Assembly (NCBI RefSeq): GCF_017695955.1
Contig: NZ_JAAORO010000003.1
Coordinates: 372,001-436,000, forward strand
From: Prochlorococcus marinus XMU1419
GTDB lineage: Bacteria; Cyanobacteriota; Cyanobacteriia; PCC-6307; Cyanobiaceae
Direction of reading: 5' to 3'
DNA length: 64,000 nucleotides
The notes under the pieces were generated by a model, which was not told the DNA's origin, did not search any database, and worked only from the letters and a program-made list of their open reading frames with translations. A program made the position numbers and the translations under genes. Of the stretch, positions 1 through 9,785 are shown in pieces (within the stretch, counting starts at the first letter, position 1; every line of letters begins with the position of its first letter).

Positions 1-1
1 A

Positions 2-1249
2 TTACATGAAGAATTTTTTAATAAAAAATATGCAATTATTTCTCCGCTGATACTTTCTACGACATATCTATGGTTTGACTACTCCCACTTAGCAACTCAA
101 GATGTCATTTATTCATGTTTAGTAAGTATTGGTGTATTTTCTTTAGTAAAAATAAAAAGTAAAAATAACAAAATTTATATTCTGCTTTTTGGTATTTGGA
201 TTGGTTTATCTTTTATGATGAAAACTTTTCTAGTATTTGTACCTTTATTATCACTTCTGCCATATTTGTATTTAAAAAAGAATTGTTTATTCAGTAAATT
301 CTTTTGGCTTGGACTAATAATTGGATTTATTCCGTACTTATTATGGTCTTTTTCTATTAATTCATATTTAGATAAAAATATTATCTTTTACTTATTCGAC
401 AAATTCACTATTCTCTCTAACAAAAATAATTTCACAAATCCCTTCTATTATTATTTTTGGAATATTCCAGTCACATTCCTACCATGGAGCGTATTTGCAA
501 TTATTGGTACAATTCTAAATATTTCTGAAAGTAAAGACAATAAATATATACTTACCTTTTTCCCCTTAATTTGTATAGTAATTCTAAGTTTTTTTTCTAC
601 GAAAACTCCCTATTACGCTTTACAAATATCATCAATTTTCTCACTAAATACTTATGTAGGAATTAGATATTTATTTAATTCTAAAAAATACAAAAGTATC
701 TTTATGTTTGTCACTTCCAAAATAATTCCATTATTTCTATTAACTCTAACTGCCACATATTATTTTTTATTTAAAAATATAAGTAACTTTAACTTGAAAG
801 AAAATACATTATTAATTATTGGTTTATTATTTTTCGGGTTATCTTGGTCATTCATAAAACATAAGAACTCATTTAAAGAAATCTTAATAGCTCTTATAAT
901 TGGTCCTTACTTATTAACTTCATTTCTTTTGCAATCAGGATTATTCACTGATAGATCAAGAGAATTAAGAGAAGAAATGGAATTGATATCATCTCTTGAT
1001 ATAGTAAAAAGTCAACCTATAAAAGTTGATAAAGCAGGTATGAACAATCCTCAATCTTCATCAAAAATAATTAAAATTTCTTTATTAACACCTAAACTTG
1101 GCGAAGTTTTAGAGAATATTGATCAGTTAAAAAAAGCAGAATTAGCCTGGACAACAGATTTTCAAGAGATAAAAAACAATAATAATTCTTATGAAGTAAT
1201 TTATGATAATTATATTTTAAAACCCTGGATATTAATATTAAAGAAGTAA
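2..1249 (+). CDS. GT-C type membrane glycosyltransferase (partial, 5' end outside window)
   Basis: The reading frame is open from base 2 to the stop at 1249 (415 codons), so the gene begins before the window; the ATG near 215 is internal. The product is strongly hydrophobic with about seven visible membrane segments, and ends in a hydrophilic tail of about 100 residues. An early ATQDV stretch after a Trp-Phe-Asp segment resembles the region after the first loop of ArnT/PMT-type lipid-dependent glycosyltransferases. By family it would transfer a sugar from a polyprenyl-phosphate donor at the membrane. The following gene is a cytosolic GT2 enzyme, a usual partner that makes such donors. Family call moderate, substrate unknown. 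Confidence 0.7.
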   Translation, partial: LHEEFFNKKYAIISPLILSTTYLWFDYSHLATQDVIYSCLVSIGVFSLVKIKSKNNKIYILLFGIWIGLSFMMKTFLVFVPLLSLLPYLYLKKNCLFSKFFWLGLIIGFIPYLLWSFSINSYLDKNIIFYLFDKFTILSNKNNFTNPFYYYFWNIPVTFLPWSVFAIIGTILNISESKDNKYILTFFPLICIVILSFFSTKTPYYALQISSIFSLNTYVGIRYLFNSKKYKSIFMFVTSKIIPLFLLTLTATYYFLFKNISNFNLKENTLLIIGLLFFGLSWSFIKHKNSFKEILIALIIGPYLLTSFLLQSGLFTDRSRELREEMELISSLDIVKSQPIKVDKAGMNNPQSSSKIIKISLLTPKLGEVLENIDQLKKAELAWTTDFQEIKNNNNSYEVIYDNYILKPWILILKK

Positions 1250-1294
1250 ACAGCCTTTATATAATAAAGTGTCTTTAGCCAATTATACAAAGTC

Positions 1295-2386
1295 ATGAAA
1301 TCTGAAAATAGTTGGAATTTGACGCATAATAAACTACATCAATTATTCAAAAACAATAGCGAATTAATTTCAATCAAAGTTCGGGGTAATGCATGGGAAC
1401 CAATAACTAGATGGCTAAGATTTGATTCAAGAATTTTTAGAGAAACTACCAGCCAAGCAAGAATAACTTTAGGCGATATTGAATCCTTAGCTGAAATTTA
1501 TAATTATAGATCCATTAGATGGAAAGCAAAAAAGTTAACTCCTTTAAAAACTAAACTGATTCCACTATCAGTAAAAAATATTTTTCGCAAATTACCAATT
1601 ATCAAACAATTAGCTTACGAACTAGAAATTGTTTTTTATAAATATAGCGAAAATATTTCTGATCATTTAATTTCAATAGTTATTCCTGCAAGAAATGAAG
1701 CAGGTAATAAAGAGCTTTTAGTAAATGCATTAAATAAATTTAAAAGCATACCAAATGAATTAGAAATCATCTTTGTGGAAGGGAATAGCAAAGATAATAC
1801 ATATTCGATGTTAAAAGAACTAAAAGAAAAATTCACAAATTCCTATAAAATATCACTTTTAAAACAAACATCTAAGGGCAAAAAAAATGCTGTCGTAGAG
1901 GGATTTAATATTTCTTCAGGTCAAACCCTAGCCATAATTGATAGCGATTTTACCGTAGATATAAATGACAGTATTGCAGCAATAATGGAATCAACCAAAA
2001 ATGAAAATATTTTAATTAATTGTGCCCGAACAACCTTTCCAATGGAAAAGGATGCTATGAGATGGGCCAACTACATAGGGAATAGACTCTTTGCAATATT
2101 TTTATCAATTCTCATTAATAAGCCAGTGTCAGATTCTCTTTGTGGAACAAAAGTTTTTTCAAGAAAATTCTTTAAGCTTATGAAACAAAACGGTAGTTGG
2201 GATTCTAAATCTGATCCATTTGGAGATTTCACAATAATATTTGAAGCAGCAAAAAATAATATTAAAATACTTAATTATCCTGTCCGGTATTATGCTAGAA
2301 AATCTGGAGCACCAAATATATCTAGATGGATTGATGGATTAAAACTCCTAAAAGTATGTTGGATTTATATGATTTCTGATATTTAA
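1295..2386 (+). CDS. Family 2 glycosyltransferase (dolichyl-phosphate-sugar synthase-like)
   Basis: 363 residues. A GT-A fold starts near residue 125: VIPARNE at 129-135, an acidic EIIFVEGNSKDNT strand, and the metal-binding DSD at 216-218. A later DSLCGTKVF segment is typical of GT2 enzymes that charge polyprenyl phosphate. The first 120 residues are basic, resemble no domain I recognise, and make the protein longer than a bare GT2 domain. No C-terminal membrane segment is seen. The upstream in-frame stops leave only the ATG at 1295. It lies 45 bp behind the membrane glycosyltransferase and may supply its lipid-linked sugar; the sugar cannot be deduced. Confidence 0.8.
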   Translation: MKSENSWNLTHNKLHQLFKNNSELISIKVRGNAWEPITRWLRFDSRIFRETTSQARITLGDIESLAEIYNYRSIRWKAKKLTPLKTKLIPLSVKNIFRKLPIIKQLAYELEIVFYKYSENISDHLISIVIPARNEAGNKELLVNALNKFKSIPNELEIIFVEGNSKDNTYSMLKELKEKFTNSYKISLLKQTSKGKKNAVVEGFNISSGQTLAIIDSDFTVDINDSIAAIMESTKNENILINCARTTFPMEKDAMRWANYIGNRLFAIFLSILINKPVSDSLCGTKVFSRKFFKLMKQNGSWDSKSDPFGDFTIIFEAAKNNIKILNYPVRYYARKSGAPNISRWIDGLKLLKVCWIYMISDI

Positions 2387-2463
2387 ATTACAAAAAATTC
2401 TCATTAGTATTTTCTAAAAATTTTCAATTTCGCCAAATTAGTAATAAAGTAGTTAGATTCTTA

Positions 2464-4116
2464 ATGGATATAAATTCATTAGAAATTCATAACATGAATT
2501 TTAATTTAAAGTTCAAAAAATTGAATACAAAGAATTACTTCAGAAATCAATATGGGAAGATTTTGACTGTACGACTTCCATGTAATCCGATATTTCCAAT
2601 AGGACCTATTTATTTAGCAGACCATATTCATAAATGTTTTCCAAATATTGAGCAGCAATTTATTGATCTGGCAATAATCCCATCCAGTAAAGTTTCCAAA
2701 TACTTAGTAAGAAAAATTGATACATTTAGACCTCATCTAATTATTTTTTCATGGAGAGATATACAAATTTATGCACCTGTCGATGGAAGGAGTGGGAATC
2801 CCCTACAAAACTCTTTCGAGGTTTTTTACTCAAAAAATATCCTAAAAAAAATAAGAGGATCTTGGGGAGGATTGAAATTAATTGCATCTCATTATAAAGA
2901 AATATATAGAAATACTTCTTTCGTCAAAATGGGACTAAAAAGAGCGCAAAAATATAACAAAGATGTAAAAGTAATATTAGGAGGGGGAGCTGTTAGCGTT
3001 TTCTATGAACAATTAGGAAATTTACTTCCAAAAGGAACTATTATTTCAGTCGGAGAGGGTGAAAACCTAATAGAGAAAATTATAAGGAATAATTCAATAG
3101 AAAAAGAACGATGTTATGTTGCTGGAGAAAAACCTCGAAACAAACTAATACATGAGCAACCCGCAGGTACGATTAAAACTGCTTGCAACTATAAATATAT
3201 TAAATCAATATGGCCAGAATTCAATTGGTACATAGAAGATGGAGATTACTATGTTGGAGTTCAAACGAAAAGAGGTTGTCCTCATAATTGTTGTTTCTGT
3301 GTTTATACAGTTGTGGAGGGGAAACAGGTTCGTGTTAACCCTATCAACGAAGTAATCGAAGAAATGAAGCAATTATATGATCTTGGAGTTAGAGGATTTT
3401 GGTTTACAGACGCGCAGTTTATTCCAGCCAAAAAACATATTGAAGATGCAAAAGCACTGTTGCAAGCTATTAAAGATCAAGGTTGGAAGGATATTAATTG
3501 GGCTGCATACATCCGAGCCGATAATATTGATGCTGAGCTCGCTCAGCTTATGGTGGATACAGGTATGAGCTATTTTGAAATAGGTATAACTTCAGGATCT
3601 CAGGAACTTGTTAGAAAAATGAGATTAGCATATGACCTTGAAACGGTATTAAATAATTGCAGAATGCTTGTCAAATCAGGTTTCAAGAATCATGTTTCAG
3701 TTAATTATTCATTTAATGTTTTTGATGAAACGCCAAGCACCATAAGACAAACCATTGCTTACCATAGAGAACTAGAAAATATTTTTGGTAAAGGTCTTGT
3801 TGATCCAGCTATTTTCTTTATAGGTTTACAACCTCATACTCTTCTTGAGAAGTACGCTTTAGATAATAAAATTTTGAAGCCCAACTATAACCCAATGAGC
3901 ATGATGCCTTGGACAGCAAGAAAACTTTTATGGAATCCAGGCTCTTTAGGAAAAAAACTTGGTCAGGTTTGCTTAGAAGCTTTTGATAATAAAGAAGATG
4001 AATTTGGTAAAACAGTTATAAATATCCTTGAGAGAGAATATGGTAAGTCCTCTTTAAAAGAATCCCTAAAAGTTCGTCCTCTATCAGAGAGAAAATTAGC
4101 TTATTCGAAACAATAA
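2464..4116 (+). CDS. Radical SAM protein with N-terminal B12-binding-like domain
   Basis: 550 residues. The [4Fe-4S]/SAM motif CxxxCxxC is C272-C276-C279 in RGCPHNCCFC. The preceding 210 residues have the layout of a cobalamin-binding domain, with the GGG strand 'VILGGGAVS' and 'VGEGE' typical of this radical SAM subclass. The TIM-barrel part follows, including 'FWFTDAQF' and 'YFEIGITSGSQ'. Its substrate is unknown; relatives include methyltransferases and ring-forming enzymes. It follows two envelope glycosyltransferases in the same direction, with a 77-bp gap, so a role in lipid or polysaccharide modification is possible but not shown. A second in-frame Met lies at residue 11. Confidence 0.8.
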   Translation: MDINSLEIHNMNFNLKFKKLNTKNYFRNQYGKILTVRLPCNPIFPIGPIYLADHIHKCFPNIEQQFIDLAIIPSSKVSKYLVRKIDTFRPHLIIFSWRDIQIYAPVDGRSGNPLQNSFEVFYSKNILKKIRGSWGGLKLIASHYKEIYRNTSFVKMGLKRAQKYNKDVKVILGGGAVSVFYEQLGNLLPKGTIISVGEGENLIEKIIRNNSIEKERCYVAGEKPRNKLIHEQPAGTIKTACNYKYIKSIWPEFNWYIEDGDYYVGVQTKRGCPHNCCFCVYTVVEGKQVRVNPINEVIEEMKQLYDLGVRGFWFTDAQFIPAKKHIEDAKALLQAIKDQGWKDINWAAYIRADNIDAELAQLMVDTGMSYFEIGITSGSQELVRKMRLAYDLETVLNNCRMLVKSGFKNHVSVNYSFNVFDETPSTIRQTIAYHRELENIFGKGLVDPAIFFIGLQPHTLLEKYALDNKILKPNYNPMSMMPWTARKLLWNPGSLGKKLGQVCLEAFDNKEDEFGKTVINILEREYGKSSLKESLKVRPLSERKLAYSKQ

Positions 4117-4128
4117 ATTCAAACGTTG

Positions 4129-4446
4129 TTAATCTTCTTTCTCAATAGAACTAGAAATACCTTTTGATTTTAAAGATTCTGAATAAAATTCTGCTGGCTC
4201 TAAATCACAAATAATCACCAAACCTATTCCAGTATTATGAGCCTCCAGCATTATAGCAATAGCATCTTGCTCACTTAATTGCGGAACAACTTCTCTTAGT
4301 GTGATGGTGACATACTCCATGGAATTAATTGGATCGTTATGAAGTAAAACTTTATATTTTGGAGATTTACTTTTTAACTCAGCAGGTTTCTTTTCAATAA
4401 CTGCTGAGTTATTACTTTTACTTTGCTCTGATTTTATTGATTGCAT
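4129..4446 (-). CDS. clpS: ClpS, adaptor of the Clp protease
   Basis: About 105 residues. ClpS binds N-degron substrates and hands them to the ClpA/C ATPase. The conserved core is present: KVLLHNDPINSMEYV, with the HND that contacts the substrate's first residue at 36-38, then 'EQDAIAIMLEAHNTG'. The N-terminal 30 residues are Ser/Lys-rich and probably unstructured, as is usual. I chose the ATG at 4446; a TTG two codons earlier is possible. It converges on the radical SAM gene with a 12-bp gap and is 33 bp downstream of dapL, perhaps on one transcript with it. Confidence 0.92.
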   Translation of the reverse strand: MQSIKSEQSKSNNSAVIEKKPAELKSKSPKYKVLLHNDPINSMEYVTITLREVVPQLSEQDAIAIMLEAHNTGIGLVIICDLEPAEFYSESLKSKGISSSIEKED

Positions 4447-4479
4447 TAACAATTTTTTTAAGGAACTTTGTAATTACAA

Positions 4480-5706
4480 TTATATATTAATTATTCTTTC
4501 CATCGCATCAATGACATTTGCTCTCGAGTTAAATGCTGACAAACGAAAGTAACCCTCTCCTGATAATCCGAATCCGCTCCCTGGTGTGCCAACGACACTA
4601 ACTTTTTGGAGAAGAAAATCAAAAAAGTCCCATGATGTCATCTGATCTGGAACTTTGATCCAGATATAGGGGGCATTGTCCCCCCCGTAAACTTTATATC
4701 CTGCAGTTTGTAGTTTATTTTTCATAATTTTTGCATTTTCCATATAAAAATTAATTAAATCTCTTACCTCTTTCTTCCCTTCAAGAGAGTATACAGCCTC
4801 TGCTCCTTTCTGAACAACATAACTAACTCCATTGAATTTTGTGGATTGTCTCCTATTCCAAAGAGGCCATAAGTCTATTTCCTCATTTGTTGAGCTCATC
4901 CCTTTTAAATTTTTAGGTATTACTGTATAAGCACATCTAATTCCAGTAAATCCTGCATTTTTTGAAAAAGACCTAAATTCAATAGCACAATCCTTTGCTC
5001 CCTCAATCTCATATATTGAATGAGGGATATTTATATCTTGAATAAATGCTTCATAAGCTGCATCAAAAAGTATTAATGATTTGTTTTGAAGAGCGTAGTC
5101 AACCCATTTTTTTAATTCTTGTTTAGTAATAATTGCTCCAGTAGGATTATTTGGAAAACAAAGATATAAGATATCAACTTTATTCTGTGGTATTTCTGGT
5201 AGAAAATTATTTTGCTCATTCATTGCGAGATATGTTAATCCTTGATAAGTTCCATTTTCTTGGGCATGACCAGTTCTGCCCGTCATAACATTACTATCTA
5301 CATAAACAGGGTAAACAGGATCTGTTACAGCAATTGAATTATTTTTGCCAAGAATATCTAGGATATTACTACTGTCGCATTTAGAACCATCTGAAACAAA
5401 GATTTCTTCAGGTGAGATTTCGCAACCTCTAGAAATAAAATCATGTTCTGCTATTTTTTCTCTAAGCCATGAATAACCTTGTTCTGGTCCATAACCTTTA
5501 AAACCTTCGGTTGTTCCCATTTCATCCAAAGCTTTACCCATAGCATCTCTGCAAGCTTTAGGTAATGGTTCTGTTACATCTCCTATACCAAGCTTAATTA
5601 TGCTTGAGCTCTCATTTGATTGAGAATATATTTTTACCCTTTTAGCAATTTCAGGAAATAAATAACCAGCTTTGAGTTTTAAATAATTTTCGTTGACTTG
5701 AACCAC
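4480..5706 (-). CDS. dapL: LL-diaminopimelate aminotransferase
   Basis: 408 residues, full length for DapL. It converts tetrahydrodipicolinate to LL-diaminopimelate in one step, using glutamate and PLP, for lysine and peptidoglycan synthesis; this is the usual route in cyanobacteria and plants. Seen in the sequence: [12 protein letters not shown] near the N-terminus, GYGPEQGY at 71-78, NNPTG at 186-190, the PLP-contacting D215 and the Schiff-base lysine K249 in SFSKNAG. It starts with GTG. A cluster of CACTTTAA/TTAAGTG repeats overlaps its start. clpS follows 33 bp downstream. Confidence 0.95.
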   Translation of the reverse strand: MVQVNENYLKLKAGYLFPEIAKRVKIYSQSNESSSIIKLGIGDVTEPLPKACRDAMGKALDEMGTTEGFKGYGPEQGYSWLREKIAEHDFISRGCEISPEEIFVSDGSKCDSSNILDILGKNNSIAVTDPVYPVYVDSNVMTGRTGHAQENGTYQGLTYLAMNEQNNFLPEIPQNKVDILYLCFPNNPTGAIITKQELKKWVDYALQNKSLILFDAAYEAFIQDINIPHSIYEIEGAKDCAIEFRSFSKNAGFTGIRCAYTVIPKNLKGMSSTNEEIDLWPLWNRRQSTKFNGVSYVVQKGAEAVYSLEGKKEVRDLINFYMENAKIMKNKLQTAGYKVYGGDNAPYIWIKVPDQMTSWDFFDFLLQKVSVVGTPGSGFGLSGEGYFRLSAFNSRANVIDAMERIINI

Positions 5707-5768
5707 TTTAAAAAAAATTTAATCACTTTAAGAATAATGGATCAACGTGCTTAAGTGGTAATTAAGTG
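5704..5768. promoter_or_regulatory. Clustered CACTTTAA / TTAAGTG repeats between dapL and rne
   Basis: CACTTTAA occurs at 5704-5711 and 5724-5731. The reverse-oriented TTAAGTG occurs at 5751-5757 and 5762-5768, starting 11 bp apart. This is a candidate operator between two divergent genes. The remaining 230 bp to rne is AT-rich, with several TATAAT-like stretches and no gene. No known regulator is assigned. Confidence 0.35.
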
Positions 5769-5996
5769 TTAATATTATCTTAGTTATGATAAATCCAAAG
5801 ATAATCATAGCTACGAATTCAATTTCAAATAGTTTGAAAGTGGTCTAAGCTTTACATATAGCAGAATCTGATTTCTATTAACTTTAATTTAAAAATTAAA
5901 TAATATTAGCTATAAATAATTGCTCCTTAAAGTAAGTAATTTCTTACCCTTTTCGTTAGATGACTCTCAAAATTCAAACCATTCAGTATCAATTAT

Positions 5997-7808
5997 ATGT
6001 CTCAGCAAATTATCATCGCTGAGCAGGCTCGAATTGCAGCACTACTCACAGATGATCGAGTTGATGAATTAATCGTCGCACAAGGTCAATATCAAATTGG
6101 CGATATTTTTTTAGGAACAGTTGAAAATGTTCTCCCTGGAATTGATGCAGCTTTCATAAATATTGATGAAAGTGATAAAAATGGATTCATCCATGTTTCA
6201 GATCTAGGTCCATTAAGACTTAAAAAAGGAATATTTGGAATAACTGAATTGCTAGAACCGAAACAAAAAGTTTTAGTACAGGTAATCAAGGAACCCACAG
6301 GATCTAAAGGTCCAAGGCTGACTGGGAGTATTTCAATACCCGGCAAATACTCAATATTGCAGCCATATGGACAAGGAGTGAATATTTCAAGAAAAATAAA
6401 TACAGAAACCGAAAGAAGTCGTTTAAAAGCTCTTGGGGTTTTAATAAAACCACCCAGCACAGGTTTGCTTTTTAGAACAGAAGCAGAAAAGATAAAAGAA
6501 GAACTACTTATTGAAGATTTAGAAAATCTAATACAACAATGGGAGAAAATTTTAAAAGTTTCTGAGACTTCTAATCCTCCAAAGTTAATAAAAAGAGATG
6601 ATGATTTCTCTCTTAAAATTTTAAGAGACTACATTAAATCTTCGACTAAAAGCATAATTATAGATAGTAAATTTTCGGTTGAAAGGGCAAAAGATTTTAT
6701 AATAAATTATGGATCAAATATAGATATTGAATATCATAATAATGATTTAAATGAACATATTTTAGAAAAGTACGAAATTAAAAAAGCGATACAAAAAGCT
6801 CTTCAACCAAGAGTAGAACTTCCTTCTGGCGGTTATATAATTATTGAACCAACTGAAGCACTAACAGTAATTGATGTAAACTCTGGATCATTTACTAGAT
6901 CAGCCAACTCAAGACAAACTGTTTTATGGACGAATTGCGAAGCAGCAGTTGAAATCTCGAGACAATTGAAATTAAGAAATATTGGTGGGGTTATCGTAGT
7001 AGATTTTATTGATATGGAATCTAGAAGAGATCAATTCCAATTACTTGAGCATTTTACTTCTGCAATAAAAGATGATACTGCTAGGCCTCAAATAGCTCAG
7101 CTTACTGAATTAGGTTTGGTTGAGTTAACCAGAAAAAGACAAGGTCAAAATATATATGAATTATTCAGTAAAAAATGTTCTTCTTGCGATGGTACAGGTC
7201 ACATAGAAAATAAACTAAATTTTGAAATTCCTAATCTAAAAATTAAGAATTTTAAAGAAACTTCAGACAAATCAAACGGCATTCAAACAATAGATATAGA
7301 TACATCTCAATCAACTGATAAGAAAGAAAAAACCCCTGAAGATGAATTTCTTTTTTCCAAGAACCAAAATAATGAGGATTCTTCTAATAAAAAAGAAAAT
7401 AATGATTTGAATGCATTAAATTTAAGGGAAAAAAACATCATTACAGTTGATCTTACAAATGATGAAAAAATTGTTTTCAGTCAATTAGGTATTAACCCAC
7501 TCATAAAATTAGGGAAAGAATATCTCACTAATAATAATATTGTGCGATTGAAGGACAATTCTAATGAAAAAGAAAAAATTTTAGATAATAAAAAAACAAA
7601 AGCAAAAAAAACAAAACCAATCTCAAAATCTAAAGAAGCTGAAGAGATTGAGATTGAAGCAAACACAAATTCTGGAAAAAAATTAATAAAAAAAATTAAT
7701 AAAAATGAAGAAGTTGAATTTTTAAATAAAGAAGACGCACTTGAACTTAATGATGAGACAAATAACACTAGAAAAAAAAGAAGAAGATCATCAGCAAGTG
7801 CTGAATAA
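5997..7808 (+). CDS. rne: Ribonuclease E/G
   Basis: 603 residues, the short cyanobacterial RNase E type without the long E. coli C-terminal scaffold. It cleaves single-stranded AU-rich RNA and starts mRNA decay and rRNA/tRNA maturation. An S1 RNA-binding domain covers about 35-120. Catalytic Mg-binding aspartates are D293 in VIDVNSG and D336 in VVDFIDM. The zinc-link cysteines C394 and C397 lie in CSSCDGTG and should join dimers. From about residue 410 the chain is low-complexity Lys/Glu/Asn and ends in the conserved Arg-rich cyanobacterial tail (RKKRRRSS). Its last 59 bases overlap rnhB. The 290-bp AT-rich leader may allow autoregulation, as known for RNase E. Confidence 0.95.
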   Translation: MSQQIIIAEQARIAALLTDDRVDELIVAQGQYQIGDIFLGTVENVLPGIDAAFINIDESDKNGFIHVSDLGPLRLKKGIFGITELLEPKQKVLVQVIKEPTGSKGPRLTGSISIPGKYSILQPYGQGVNISRKINTETERSRLKALGVLIKPPSTGLLFRTEAEKIKEELLIEDLENLIQQWEKILKVSETSNPPKLIKRDDDFSLKILRDYIKSSTKSIIIDSKFSVERAKDFIINYGSNIDIEYHNNDLNEHILEKYEIKKAIQKALQPRVELPSGGYIIIEPTEALTVIDVNSGSFTRSANSRQTVLWTNCEAAVEISRQLKLRNIGGVIVVDFIDMESRRDQFQLLEHFTSAIKDDTARPQIAQLTELGLVELTRKRQGQNIYELFSKKCSSCDGTGHIENKLNFEIPNLKIKNFKETSDKSNGIQTIDIDTSQSTDKKEKTPEDEFLFSKNQNNEDSSNKKENNDLNALNLREKNIITVDLTNDEKIVFSQLGINPLIKLGKEYLTNNNIVRLKDNSNEKEKILDNKKTKAKKTKPISKSKEAEEIEIEANTNSGKKLIKKINKNEEVEFLNKEDALELNDETNNTRKKRRRSSASAE

Positions 7809-8382
7809 ATCATTAGAAGTTGGAATAGATGAGGTCGGAAGAGGAGCGGTTTTTGGTCCAGTTTTCTCAGCAGTTGTAGTGTTAACAGAAAAAAATAAAT
7901 TTATGCTAAAACAATTTGGAGTGACGGATAGTAAAAAATTAACTCCAAAAAAAAGAAAATTACTTTTACCAAAAATTTTATTGCTTTCTTCAGATTACGG
8001 AATTGGGCAATCCTCTGCAAGAGAAATAGATAATCTCGGAATCAGAGTGGCGACTGAACTATCCATGATAAGAGCTCTAAAAAAATTAAAAGAGCAGCCA
8101 TCGGAACTAATAATTGATGGCCCCTTATCACTAAGACCATGGAACGGAATTCAAAAAAATATTATTTCAGGAGATTCGAAATTTACTGCAATAGCTTCAG
8201 CAAGCATAATTGCGAAAGTATCTCGAGATAATCTAATGGAAAGGTTAGAAAAAAAATACTCAGAATACTTATTAGCTAAAAATAAAGGTTATGGTACCAG
8301 AGAACATTTTTCAGTTATCAAAGAAAATGGTATAACTCATCTTCACAGAAAAAGTTTTTTAAAAAAATCAAATCTTATTTGA
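7750..8382 (+). CDS. rnhB: Ribonuclease HII
   Basis: About 210 residues. It nicks RNA in RNA-DNA hybrids and removes misincorporated ribonucleotides. Motifs: [13 protein letters not shown] carrying the first Asp-Glu pair (27-28), SDSKKLT-like '[12 protein letters not shown]', IIDGP, and the [17 protein letters not shown] block. The start is uncertain. TTG at 7741, ATG at 7750 or 7753, and GTG at 7798 are all in frame and all lie inside the end of rne; 7750 is my choice. It is translated in a different frame over the Arg-rich RNase E tail. Its 3' end overlaps the convergent DUF1997 gene by 15 bp. Confidence 0.92.
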   Translation: MMRQITLEKKEEDHQQVLNKSLEVGIDEVGRGAVFGPVFSAVVVLTEKNKFMLKQFGVTDSKKLTPKKRKLLLPKILLLSSDYGIGQSSAREIDNLGIRVATELSMIRALKKLKEQPSELIIDGPLSLRPWNGIQKNIISGDSKFTAIASASIIAKVSRDNLMERLEKKYSEYLLAKNKGYGTREHFSVIKENGITHLHRKSFLKKSNLI

Positions 8383-8886
8383 TTCACACCAATCTGAAAA
8401 ATCATTAACTAATTGCTGTTGTACTCTTGACTTTATACCCAACAAAATTCCATTTAAAACCGAATGACCTGTAGATTCCAAAATTTTCTTTGGTACCAGC
8501 TTCAATATCGGGGGTTGACTTACAGACACCCCAAGAAGCGCCTCACCCTCTAATCCAATCTCAGTTGCTTCTAAATTCGCTTGCAAAATAAGATTAAAGT
8601 CATCTATCATACCAAGCCCATCCAATTTACTTTCAAGGGCACTCATTCTTAAAGTTCCATTTTTATTCTCTACCGAAATTGAAACAACAGGGTTAATATC
8701 TAATTGAAAAACCTTAAAACTTGTTACTGTATACTTATACCTACCTTCACCTTCAGGTACCAATTTTTTGGAGTCCAGCATTGCTCCAACAACTCTTTCT
8801 TCTTCCAAAAGATATTTAGAAAGATATTCTTTATTTCTTGTTACAGAAAGCTTTAGTTTCTGTTTAGCATCAAAAGACAGTAGCAT
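8368..8886 (-). CDS. DUF1997 family protein
   Basis: 172 residues, soluble, no signal peptide. The sequence resembles the DUF1997 family, widespread in cyanobacteria and plastids, with a predicted START-like fold: an N-terminal '[13 protein letters not shown]' strand, a basic middle and the C-terminal '[22 protein letters not shown]' helix. Its molecular function is not known to me. It overlaps the rnhB 3' end by 15 bp in convergent orientation and starts 52 bp from the divergent pheA, so the two probably share a short promoter region. Confidence 0.7.
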   Translation of the reverse strand: MLLSFDAKQKLKLSVTRNKEYLSKYLLEEERVVGAMLDSKKLVPEGEGRYKYTVTSFKVFQLDINPVVSISVENKNGTLRMSALESKLDGLGMIDDFNLILQANLEATEIGLEGEALLGVSVSQPPILKLVPKKILESTGHSVLNGILLGIKSRVQQQLVNDFSDWCESNKI

Positions 8887-8938
8887 TTTCTATATCCCTC
8901 CAATGCTTATTTGACTTCTTTTTTTTTTACAAGTAATC

Positions 8939-9784
8939 ATGCGCAAACAAGTTGCATATTTAGGTCCTAAAGGGACATACGCAGAAAAAGCAGCTCATAT
9001 TTTATCAAAGCTTGCCGATTTCCAGACACCTATATTTGTACCATGTAACGGGTTACATTCGGTCATTAAATCAATAGCCTACAACAATTGTGATGCTGCC
9101 GTAGTCCCAATTGAAAATTCCGTGGAGGGCGGGGTTACTGCCACTCTGGATGCTCTTTGGAAATTTCCCGAAATATACATTAATAAAGCAATCGTTTTAC
9201 CCATAAAACATGCATTAATTAGTAATGGAGAACTTTCAATCATTTCAGAAGTACTATCTCATCCTCAAGCATTAGCTCAATGTTCAGAATGGTTATCCGA
9301 AAATCTTCCAAATGCAATTCCTCTTCCAACAAATTCAACTTCAGAGGCTGTAAACATGGTAAAGGGAAGTAAATTCAGAGCAGCGATCGGTTCAAAATCA
9401 TTAATTCAAATCGAGGGACTTAAAGAATTAGCTTTTCCTATTAATGACATCCCAGGTAATTGCACTAGATTTGTCTTATTGAGTAAAGAATTTAACTGTA
9501 ATTCAGGAAATATATACAGTTTTGCTTTCTCATTAATCTCCAATAAACCTGGTTCCTTACTTAAAGCTTTAAATTATATTGCAGATTTTGGATTCAATAT
9601 GAGTAAAATTGAGTCTAGACCATCTAAAAGGGAGTTAGGCGAATACATCATTTATATTGATTTAGAAATCGATAATCAAAATAATATTAAAAACTTTCTT
9701 GAACTAAAAAATAATCTAAAGCCACTTTGTAAGAACTTTGTCGATTTTGGAAATTATTTTTCTGAAAATATTGAATTAAATTAA
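8939..9784 (+). CDS. pheA: Prephenate dehydratase
   Basis: 281 residues, monofunctional (no chorismate mutase domain). It turns prephenate into phenylpyruvate for phenylalanine synthesis. YLGPKGTYAEKAA opens the catalytic domain; the catalytic TRF is at 176-178 in GNCTRFVLL. An ACT domain follows from about 193, with the ESRP phenylalanine-binding motif at 225-228, so feedback inhibition by Phe is expected. The sister branch enzyme, tyrA, lies far away at 60.4 kb. The gene converges on the methyltransferase with 1 bp between stops. Confidence 0.95.
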   Translation: MRKQVAYLGPKGTYAEKAAHILSKLADFQTPIFVPCNGLHSVIKSIAYNNCDAAVVPIENSVEGGVTATLDALWKFPEIYINKAIVLPIKHALISNGELSIISEVLSHPQALAQCSEWLSENLPNAIPLPTNSTSEAVNMVKGSKFRAAIGSKSLIQIEGLKELAFPINDIPGNCTRFVLLSKEFNCNSGNIYSFAFSLISNKPGSLLKALNYIADFGFNMSKIESRPSKRELGEYIIYIDLEIDNQNNIKNFLELKNNLKPLCKNFVDFGNYFSENIELN

Positions 9785-9785
9785 C

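Noticed and set aside
6092-6460. Long open frame on the minus strand inside rne
   Set aside because: It is an antisense shadow of the conserved S1 region; no recognisable protein features. The same applies to the frame at 7481-7813.
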